Source: JAJDNH01 sp964552395 | GTDB taxonomy: Bacteria; Acidobacteriota; Thermoanaerobaculia; Thermoanaerobaculales; Sulfomarinibacteraceae | Assembly: GCA_964552395.1 (NCBI GenBank) | Contig: CAZKGM010000003.1 | Coordinates: 153,080 to 217,079 of the forward strand | Length of the DNA stretch: 64,000 nt | Direction: 5' to 3' | Part shown: piece after piece, positions 6,705-14,154 of the stretch | Layout of the letters: every line of letters begins with the position of its first letter | Position numbering within the stretch: position 1 is the stretch's first letter | Translations under genes and position numbers: made by a program | Notes under the pieces: generated by a model | Seen by the model: the letters and a program-made list of their open reading frames with translations, nothing else | Databases searched by the model: none | What the model was told of the DNA's origin: nothing

Positions 6705-8615
6705 ATGAGGCACGTGGTCTACGGCACGGCGGGACACATCGATCATGGCAAGACCGCGCTCGTACGGGCGCTGACCGGCATCGACTGCGACCGGTTGCCG
6801 GAGGAGCGGGAGCGGGGGATCACGATCGATCTCGGCTTCGCTCACCTTGAGGAACGAGATCTCCAGCTCCACTTCGTCGATGTCCCAGGCCACGAACGCC
6901 TCGTGCACACAATGATCGCCGGCGCCGCGGGCATCGACCTCGCGCTGCTGGTGGTCGCCGCCGACGAGGGGATCATGCCCCAGACCCGTGAGCACCTGGA
7001 GGTCATCCGCCTGATGGGTGTCCGCGGCGGGGCAGTGGCGGTGACCAAGCTCGACCTCGTGGACGAGGAACTGGTCGAGCTGGTGGTGGAGGAGATCAGC
7101 GAGCTGCTTGCCGGTACGGCGTTCGCCGATACGCCGGTGGTCGCGGTGTCGGCGCGCACCGGGGCCGGAATCGACGATCTCCGCCGCGTGCTCGTCGAGC
7201 GGGCGGCCGCCGCCCGCCCGCGGCTCATCGAGGACCGTCCGTTCCGCGAACCTGTGGACCGTGTCTTCTCTCTCACCGGAGCGGGGACCGTCATCACCGG
7301 AACCTCGCTATGGGGGCGGCTCGAGGTGGGACGGAGCGTCACCATCTACCCGGTCGGGCTGACGGCGCGAGTACGGCGGCTCCACGTTCATGGCGCCGAG
7401 CGCCAGCAGGTCGAGGCCGGGGAGCGGGTCGCCATCAACCTTGTCGGCATCGGCAGGGCCGATCTACAGCGGGGGCATCAGGTCCTCGCTCCGGGGCCGT
7501 GGCAGACCACGCGGCTGGCGACGATCCGTCTTGAGCTCCTCGCCCTCGCCGGTCACTCCCTCGACGAGGACGAGGAGGTCGAGGTCCATGCTCTCGCCGA
7601 CCGTGCCGCGGCCAAAATCGAGCGCCTGGCAACCCGACCGCTGGCGCCGGGCCACACGACGGTCGCCCAGATTGCCCTCAGCGAGCCGATGCTGCTGTTC
7701 CCTGGTGACCGGCTGATCCTGCGCCGCCCGGCGCCCGTCAACACCTTCGCCGGCGGCATCGTTCTCGACGCCCACCTCGGGCGCTTCCGTCGACGTGACG
7801 CGGCGCGTCTCAGCGAGCTACCACCGATTCAACGCTCCGCCTGGCCGCAGCTCCTTGGCGCCTGGATCGACAGCGCGGGCCTCGCGGCCCTCACCGGCGG
7901 CGACCTCGCGGCCCGCCTGGGCGTGCTACCCGCAGCCGTCGAGGCGCCGCTCGGCCGGCTCCTCGAGGGGGGCCTCCTGCGGGTGCTGACGACCCAGCCT
8001 CCCCGTTTCGTGTTCGATCGCCATCTCACCAGGCTCGCGGCCCGCGCGCGCGAGGAGCTCGACCGCCGCCTGGCCGGCAAGGAGGTCTCTTCCGGCGTCC
8101 CCTCCCGCGACTTCGCCTCCGCCGTCCTGCCGCGGCCGGCCGCGGCGCTGGCGGACGTCTACCTGGAGGAGCTTCGCCAGCGCGGCATCCTCGAGCTCAC
8201 CGAGGGGAAAGTCGTCCCCGCCGGCGGCAGCGTCCACATGACCGCGACCGGCGAGGAGCTCGTCCGCAAGGTCGAGCGCCGCTATCGGGACGCCGGCCTC
8301 GAGCCGCCGTCACCGGCAGAGGTGGCGGCCGGCCTCGAGGCCCGCCCTGCGACCGTGGAAGGGATCTGCCGCTTCCTGGTCGAACGGGGGCGGCTGGTCC
8401 GCCTCGAAGGCAAGTACCTGATCCACCGCGCGATCCTCGACGAGGTCAAGCGGTCGGTGCTCGATTGGGGGGTCGACGGGTTCGGGGTCGGTGAGTTCAA
8501 GGACCGCCTCGGCCTTACCCGCAAGCTAGCGATCCCCATGCTCGAGTGGCTCGACTCAGAGCGCGTCACCCTCCGCCAAGGGTCTGAGCGGAAGATCCTG
8601 AGGCGGAAAGGGTAA
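6705..8615 (+). CDS. selB: Selenocysteine-specific translation elongation factor SelB
   Basis: A 636-residue translational GTPase. GTAGHIDHGKTALVRALTG is the P-loop, DRLPEERERGITIDLGF the switch I with the SelB-type ERERGITID, VDVPGHERLVHTM the G3 motif and TKLDLV the G4 motif. Beta-barrel domains follow, and from about residue 380 to the end come winged-helix repeats that bind the SECIS hairpin of selenoprotein mRNAs. SelB delivers Sec-tRNA to in-frame UGA codons. The ATG at 6705 is chosen because the G domain starts directly after it; the longer open frame upstream has no family sequence. No selA, selC, selD or selenoprotein was found in the window. Confidence 0.93.
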   Translation: MRHVVYGTAGHIDHGKTALVRALTGIDCDRLPEERERGITIDLGFAHLEERDLQLHFVDVPGHERLVHTMIAGAAGIDLALLVVAADEGIMPQTREHLEVIRLMGVRGGAVAVTKLDLVDEELVELVVEEISELLAGTAFADTPVVAVSARTGAGIDDLRRVLVERAAAARPRLIEDRPFREPVDRVFSLTGAGTVITGTSLWGRLEVGRSVTIYPVGLTARVRRLHVHGAERQQVEAGERVAINLVGIGRADLQRGHQVLAPGPWQTTRLATIRLELLALAGHSLDEDEEVEVHALADRAAAKIERLATRPLAPGHTTVAQIALSEPMLLFPGDRLILRRPAPVNTFAGGIVLDAHLGRFRRRDAARLSELPPIQRSAWPQLLGAWIDSAGLAALTGGDLAARLGVLPAAVEAPLGRLLEGGLLRVLTTQPPRFVFDRHLTRLAARAREELDRRLAGKEVSSGVPSRDFASAVLPRPAAALADVYLEELRQRGILELTEGKVVPAGGSVHMTATGEELVRKVERRYRDAGLEPPSPAEVAAGLEARPATVEGICRFLVERGRLVRLEGKYLIHRAILDEVKRSVLDWGVDGFGVGEFKDRLGLTRKLAIPMLEWLDSERVTLRQGSERKILRRKG

Positions 8616-9453
8616 ATGGCACGTCGGTGAGAACCGTGACGGTGGAGGATCCGAGGCTGGAGAGCTTGACCACGACCCTTGCGCTGTAGTCGACCCAGCA
8701 GTCGACCGGCTCGCCCCCGCGCCGCGCCGGCGATGCTTGCCACGTGGCCAGGTACGTGGACAGCCACGAGAGAAGCCCCGAGTCGACCTCCAGCGGCACG
8801 AAGCGATCACACTTCCCGACCGCCGTCAGGTGAACCAGCGCATGCACGCCAGACTGCACCTCGCCGCCCGAGATCCTGACCCTGAGTCGGCGTGGCTTTG
8901 CGCGCGTCGTCAATCGCGACACGTCGGCTACCGGCAGCTGGGCGAGACGACCCGTCGGGTAGGACGGCGCCGCCTGCGGCGGATGAGGAGGTGAGGCGGG
9001 ATCGGGCATCACCAGCGACTGGTTGGAGGTGGCGCTCTCCTTGATCTTCCCCTCGAGCCCGATCTCGAGCACTACCCACGACGGCTGCGGAGTCTTGTTG
9101 ATCAGTGCAGGCTCGAAACGGCTCTTCATCAGCCCCGACACGAGCGGCTGGGCGATGGCCGGAAACGGAGTGCTCAGCGGCACCGCACCCTGGCAGTCGC
9201 CGGCGGCGTCCACGTAGACAGCAACCCGCGCCTGCACGGCAATCTCCAGCTTGCGCGGTGGCGCCGTCCGCAGCAGCTTGGGAGGCTCGTCCAACGCAAC
9301 GACGAACGGGTTGGCCGCCTCGAGGGCGACTACTGGCACCGGCAGCGGGACGTCGACCTGCAGCCGTTGCTGCCAGGCACGGGGGGCGGTGCCCTGCGCG
9401 GCCGCGGCGGCCGCCGCCCCGAGGGCGACCAGCATTATCAGCAGCCGTTTCAT
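8566..9453 (-). CDS. Secreted protein of unknown function with a TonB-C-like segment
   Basis: A 295-residue protein with a clear signal peptide (MKRLLIMLVALGAAAAAAAQ). Residues about 75-135 (VAVYVDAAGDCQGAVPL, LMKSRFEPALINKTPQP SWVVLEIGLEG in outline) resemble the C-terminal domain of TonB-like proteins, where a WRFEPA-type motif is followed by strands; this is a pattern match only. A proline-rich linker and a second beta-rich half follow. Its last 50 bases overlap the end of selB on the opposite strand. I do not recognise the full-length family. Confidence 0.65.
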   Translation of the reverse strand: MKRLLIMLVALGAAAAAAAQGTAPRAWQQRLQVDVPLPVPVVALEAANPFVVALDEPPKLLRTAPPRKLEIAVQARVAVYVDAAGDCQGAVPLSTPFPAIAQPLVSGLMKSRFEPALINKTPQPSWVVLEIGLEGKIKESATSNQSLVMPDPASPPHPPQAAPSYPTGRLAQLPVADVSRLTTRAKPRRLRVRISGGEVQSGVHALVHLTAVGKCDRFVPLEVDSGLLSWLSTYLATWQASPARRGGEPVDCWVDYSARVVVKLSSLGSSTVTVLTDVPFTLSASGSSAQTLGGG

Positions 9454-9532
9454 ACCTGCATCCTAACCCAGCCCGGTGAGAAGCGAAAGGCGGCGCCGAG
9501 CTGGCATCAAGGAGATGTTCCGCGAGTGCAGC

Positions 9533-9538
9533 TACAAT
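9533..9538 (+). promoter_or_regulatory. -10-like hexamer just before nadK
   Basis: TACAAT ends eight bases before the nadK ATG at 9547 and five before an in-frame GTG at 9544. There is no Shine-Dalgarno sequence in between, so the transcript would be leaderless or nearly so. No convincing -35 is visible. Confidence 0.4.
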
Positions 9539-9546
9539 GTGCAGTG

Positions 9547-10419
9547 ATGGCCGAGAGACCGATTCACCGTATTGGCGTTGTCCTCAAGGGCTCAAGCCCG
9601 GAGGCTGTCGATCTCGGACGTCAGCTCCTGGTCGAACTGGAGCGCCTGGGGGTCGAGGCCGTGCTCGACCCGAAGTCCGCCGCCGTTGTCAACGCGCCCG
9701 CAGGGCCCCGGCGGCTCGATCTCCCCTCGCAGGTCGACCTCATCGTGGTTCTCGGCGGTGACGGATCACTGTTGTCGGTCGTCCGTGGGAAGCTGGCGGG
9801 AACGCCAATCCTGGGCATCAACCTCGGCACCCTGGGCTTCCTGACCGAACACCCAGCGGACACCCTGTTCCCGATCCTTCACGCCGCGATCGAGGGACGG
9901 GCCGCTATCGAGGAGCGGGAGCGGCTTGAGGTCACGGTTCACACGCCCGGCCAGGACCCCGTCGTGCGTAACGTGCTCAACGATGCAGTGATCAACAAGT
10001 CGGCTCTGGCCCGCATTGTGGTCCTTTCGGTGCACGTGAACAACCAGTTCGTCAGCCGCTTCCGTGCCGACGGCTTGATCGTCGCCACCCCGACCGGGTC
10101 GACCGCCTACAACCTCTCCGCCGGCGGTCCGATCCTCTACCCAACGCTCAACGCCATGGCTATCACGCCGATCTGCCCGCACACGCTCACCAACCGGCCG
10201 ATCGTGCTGCCGCTGGATGCGGTCGTGGAGGTCCGCCTGGAAAGCCTGTCCGAGGAGGTCTATCTCACTCTCGACGGCCAGGAGGGTTTCCCCCTGTCGC
10301 CGCGGGAACTGGTTCGCATCCAGCGCTGTCCGGAACCTGTTCGGCTGGTCACCAACCACCGGCGTTCCTTCTTTCAGATCCTGCACCGCAAGCTGAAGTG
10401 GGGAGAGCGCGGAGGGTGA
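9547..10419 (+). CDS. nadK: NAD kinase
   Basis: A 290-residue enzyme that phosphorylates NAD to NADP. VVLGGDGSLLSVV is the GGDG nucleotide site, GINLGTLGFLTE the second family motif, NDAVINKSALARIV the third, and DGLIVATPTGSTAYNLSAGGP the conserved C-terminal block; length is normal. The ATG at 9547 or the GTG at 9544 may be used. The stop codon overlaps the start of the TamB-like gene, so nadK, tamB and the Omp85 gene form one operon, an arrangement whose logic is not obvious from function. Confidence 0.93.
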   Translation: MAERPIHRIGVVLKGSSPEAVDLGRQLLVELERLGVEAVLDPKSAAVVNAPAGPRRLDLPSQVDLIVVLGGDGSLLSVVRGKLAGTPILGINLGTLGFLTEHPADTLFPILHAAIEGRAAIEERERLEVTVHTPGQDPVVRNVLNDAVINKSALARIVVLSVHVNNQFVSRFRADGLIVATPTGSTAYNLSAGGPILYPTLNAMAITPICPHTLTNRPIVLPLDAVVEVRLESLSEEVYLTLDGQEGFPLSPRELVRIQRCPEPVRLVTNHRRSFFQILHRKLKWGERGG

Positions 10420-13400
10420 GGTATCGCCATCTCAGGCGGACAACCATTGCGGGTCTTGCGACCATCGCCTTGTGCCTGCTCGTCATCGTTGCGGCCTCCC
10501 ACTTCCTCAACCGGAAGCAGACCCGGAGTGCGGTCGCGCGCTGGCTGACCTCCCGCGTCGGTTCCCTTACCGGCGCCGACATCACCGTTGGCGAGCTCGA
10601 CTGGGGCCTCCTGCCCCCACGCATTGTTCTTCACGATCTCACGATCGAGGCGCCGGCCGTCTCCTGCCGAGCCGAGCTCGTCGCAGTTGAGCTGGCCGGC
10701 GTCCGCCTGGTGCGGCGGACGATCGAGCTCGGCTCGGTCACCATCGAGGGCGTCCATCTGAAGGCGCGTCCGCCGTCCGGAGCCGCCCGGGGCGGCACCT
10801 CCTGGATCAAGCTCGCCGTCCGTCACCTCGACATGCGCCGGGTCAACCTCGAGGGCACGGATCTACCGGGCGATCTTGCGGTCTCCCTCGACGGGCTGTC
10901 GGCGGCGTGGACCGACGCCGCCGGGCCTCCCCGCGGTCTGGTCCGAGTCGCCAGGGCCACGGTTGCGGCCCCCGGTCTCGAAGCAGTAACAGCCGCGGTC
11001 GAGGCCCGCTTCTCGTTTACCGACCACTTCCGGATCGATCACTGGCGAGCCAGCAGACCGGGACTCCAGCTCGACGGCGACGGCGACGTCGAGGAGGGTC
11101 GAGTCCGCCTCAGCGGTGCCGGAAGTCTTTCCCTTTCCGAGCTTGATCGTATCGTTCACATCGGTGGCGTCCTCTCGGGCAACTGCAACGTCACCCTCGA
11201 CCTTGACACCGCGGCGCCAAGCCTGCTCACCGCTCATGTGAGCTCGCACAGCATCGTCGCCGCCGGCCTTCCGCTGCACGACATCGCCGGAACTCTCTCG
11301 GTGGCACGGGACGGCATCCGGGGCACCCTCGAAACAGCCCGCTTCTGCGGCGGTCGGTTTTCCGGCCGCTACCATCTACTCGAACTCGCGGAGCCGTTTC
11401 GGCACCGGGTGGAGCTGACCGGCCACGGGATGGATATGCCAGCGTTCCTGCGCCTTCTCAAGGTGCCGGACGCGGGCCTTGCCGCCACCGCCGATCTCGA
11501 CGCGTCCCTGTCGTGGAACGGGATGGCGATCAGCGCCGGTGAAGGCGCGGGAGTCGCCCGGCTGCACCCGGCGCGCGGTCGTCTTCCCGTCGACGGCGAG
11601 CTGCACGTGGCTCTCACCCCGGAAGGCCTCCTGCGCTTCTCCGGCAAGGAGCTCAGGATAGGATCGTCCACGGTGAGCTGGGAGGGTCCGCTCACCCTCG
11701 CAACCTGGCAGCCTGCGTGGTCGGTACGGGCCTCGCCGGCGGCACTGGCCGAGCTCGCGCCCGCTGTCAACGCCTGGATCGGCGCCACCGTGCTGCCGGC
11801 CGACCTCGGCGGCACCGGCGAGCTCCAGCTCGGGCTGGCCGGGCCGTGGGACCATCTCCGCGTGGAGGCCCGCCTCGAGGCACACCCCCTGACCTTGACG
11901 CCGATCCATTTCGATCGCGTCCTTCTGGCGGCCACCATATCCGCCGGCGGTCTCGACATCACCGACGCGGTCTACCGCATCGGTGACGGTGACGGCGGGG
12001 TCACTGGCAGCCTGCGATGGGCACCGGAGAACGCCGACAATCAGCTCGACCTGACCTTCCGCGGCCACAGCATCCCGCTCGCAGAGGTAGCCGGCTGGCT
12101 CGGCGTCGAGAAGGGGCTTGCCGGCACGGCATCATTCACCGGCACGCTGCGGGGTCCGATCGCCCGGCCACGGGGCTCCTGGGCGCTCGGTCTCACCGGT
12201 CTCGAGATCGGCGGCCTGCCTCTCGGCGACGGCTCGGCGACGGTCGACCTCAGCGACGGCACCTTCCAACTGCGCGGCCTCGAGTGTGCAGCGGGACTCA
12301 CCGGCAACGCCGAATGGCGGGTCCTCGAGCGTGTCGTCTCCGGCCACCTTCACTGGGACGGCATCCCGACCGCCGGCCTCGGACCCATGGTCGAACGCCT
12401 CGCAGGGAGCTCGCTGGCCGGCGACGCGAGCTTTCAACTTCCCTTTGACGGCGTGCTGACCGCCTCCGGTGAGCTGCGGTCCGACCTGCTGTCGGCGCGC
12501 CTGTCCGTCGACGGCAGCAAGGTCGACGTCGACGCGGAGATGACCCAAACAGCACGGCTCGAAGCACACCTCACGCGGGGACCGGAGGGCGCCTACTCGG
12601 GAGCGGGCGAGCTGAGCCTGACCTCGGTCGGGGGCCTGCTCGTACTCCTGGCACCTAGCTCCGGCATCCCCCTCAAGGGCGGCGCCCATGCACACTTCGA
12701 CGTTGCATGGCCGGCGGCGGGAACGCCGCGCGTGGATGGCGCGATCGACAGACTCGACATGAAGCTCGATACGCAGCCGCTGCGGCTCGTCGAGCCTGCA
12801 AGCTTCGAGCTTTCCGAGAGCGGCTTCCGCATGCACGGGCTATGGACCCGCCTGGGCAAGGAGCAGGAGGTCTTCGCACGCTGGAACGTCGGCGCCGACG
12901 GTGCTCTCTCCGGCAATCTCTCCGGCTCCCTGGATGCTCTTCTGCTGCGCATTCTCCTTCCCGAGTGGGAGCCCGCCGGCCACGTCAAGGGGGTGATCGA
13001 GCTGACGGGCACGGTCGAGCAGCCGCAGCTCAACGGCATCGCCGAGCTCGGCGACGGCTCATTCCGCATTCCCGACAGCCAGATGGTGGTTTCGAACATT
13101 CGCGGCACCATGCTCCTCTCCGAGGACCGTGTCGAGCTCGACGGGGTCGCTTTCCGGCTCCTCGGTGGCAGTGGGCTTGTCGCGGGCGTGGTGCAGCGGA
13201 CTGGGACCGAGCTGGAGCTCGACCTCAGCGGCTCGGTCCAGGGCGCTGCGCTGCCGCTCTTCCCCGGGCTGACCCCGCGCCTCTCGGGAACGTGGTTCCT
13301 CCGCGGCCCCCCCGAGGAACTGGTCCTCGGCGGCGACCTCCGCGTCGACCGGGCGCTCCTGCAGAGGAACGATGACCTGGGCTCGATCCTCCTCGCATGG

Positions 13401-14153
13401 TTCGGCGGCAGTGGTGAGGCACGCACGTCGCAGCTCCCTCAGCTCGACCTGCACGTAGTCGCCGACCATACCATCGAGGCACGGAGTCCGTTCGTGCGGG
13501 TGACGGGCTCTGCATCCCTGCACATCACCGGAACGCCGGCATCGCCCGGGCTCGTCGGTCGGATCGAGTTCTTCGAGGGCGGCCAGTTCACCTTCCAGGG
13601 CGTGCAGTACGAGATCGACCGTGCCGTCATCACCTTCGCGAACCCGACCTCGATCGAGCCGCGCATCGAGCTCCAGGCACGGGCCTGGGTGGACACCTAC
13701 CAGGTCACCGTGACGCTGACCGGCAGTGGTGACCGGATCATCCCCACGTTCACCTCCGACCCGCCTCTCCCCGAGGACCAGATTATGTCCCTGGTCGCTC
13801 TCGGCAGCCGCTCCCCGGGCGGCGACGAGACGCTCGGGGTCGGCCTGGCCTCCACTCTCCTCACCCGCGAGCTGAATGCGGTCCTCGAGCAGCGCGCACG
13901 AGGGCTGCTCGCCCTCGACCAGCTCCGCGTCGACCCGTTCGCGGACTCCACCACGGGCAGCCCGGCAGCCCGGGTCACGGTCGTCAAGCAGCTGAGCCCC
14001 GGGTGGACCGTGATCCTACAATCGAACCTGTCCACCAATCGCGAAGAGGTGATCCGCAGCCGCTGGCAGCTCGCCCCGCAAGTATTCCTGGAAGCGACGC
14101 GAGACGTTGACGGCAGCTGGGCACTCGACCTCAAGCTGCGGCGGCGATACTGA
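10416..14153 (+). CDS. tamB: TamB-like translocation and assembly protein (AsmA/DUF490 family)
   Basis: About 1245 residues with one N-terminal membrane anchor (TIAGLATIALCLLVIVAAS). A long run of repeating amphipathic beta strands follows, as in bridge-like lipid-transfer proteins. The C-terminal part carries the TamB domain: FFEGGQFTFQGVQYEIDRA, EPRIELQARAWVDTYQVTV, then ILQSNLSTNREEVIRSRWQL. TamB works with an Omp85 barrel and is thought to carry phospholipid between membranes or help insert outer-membrane proteins. The GTG at 10416 overlaps the nadK stop (GTGA); an in-frame GTG at 10398 is an alternative. The stop is one base before the ATG of the Omp85 gene, fitting a TamA-TamB-type pair. 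Confidence 0.88.
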   Translation: MRYRHLRRTTIAGLATIALCLLVIVAASHFLNRKQTRSAVARWLTSRVGSLTGADITVGELDWGLLPPRIVLHDLTIEAPAVSCRAELVAVELAGVRLVRRTIELGSVTIEGVHLKARPPSGAARGGTSWIKLAVRHLDMRRVNLEGTDLPGDLAVSLDGLSAAWTDAAGPPRGLVRVARATVAAPGLEAVTAAVEARFSFTDHFRIDHWRASRPGLQLDGDGDVEEGRVRLSGAGSLSLSELDRIVHIGGVLSGNCNVTLDLDTAAPSLLTAHVSSHSIVAAGLPLHDIAGTLSVARDGIRGTLETARFCGGRFSGRYHLLELAEPFRHRVELTGHGMDMPAFLRLLKVPDAGLAATADLDASLSWNGMAISAGEGAGVARLHPARGRLPVDGELHVALTPEGLLRFSGKELRIGSSTVSWEGPLTLATWQPAWSVRASPAALAELAPAVNAWIGATVLPADLGGTGELQLGLAGPWDHLRVEARLEAHPLTLTPIHFDRVLLAATISAGGLDITDAVYRIGDGDGGVTGSLRWAPENADNQLDLTFRGHSIPLAEVAGWLGVEKGLAGTASFTGTLRGPIARPRGSWALGLTGLEIGGLPLGDGSATVDLSDGTFQLRGLECAAGLTGNAEWRVLERVVSGHLHWDGIPTAGLGPMVERLAGSSLAGDASFQLPFDGVLTASGELRSDLLSARLSVDGSKVDVDAEMTQTARLEAHLTRGPEGAYSGAGELSLTSVGGLLVLLAPSSGIPLKGGAHAHFDVAWPAAGTPRVDGAIDRLDMKLDTQPLRLVEPASFELSESGFRMHGLWTRLGKEQEVFARWNVGADGALSGNLSGSLDALLLRILLPEWEPAGHVKGVIELTGTVEQPQLNGIAELGDGSFRIPDSQMVVSNIRGTMLLSEDRVELDGVAFRLLGGSGLVAGVVQRTGTELELDLSGSVQGAALPLFPGLTPRLSGTWFLRGPPEELVLGGDLRVDRALLQRNDDLGSILLAWFGGSGEARTSQLPQLDLHVVADHTIEARSPFVRVTGSASLHITGTPASPGLVGRIEFFEGGQFTFQGVQYEIDRAVITFANPTSIEPRIELQARAWVDTYQVTVTLTGSGDRIIPTFTSDPPLPEDQIMSLVALGSRSPGGDETLGVGLASTLLTRELNAVLEQRARGLLALDQLRVDPFADSTTGSPAARVTVVKQLSPGWTVILQSNLSTNREEVIRSRWQLAPQVFLEATRDVDGSWALDLKLRRRY

Positions 14154-14154
14154 C

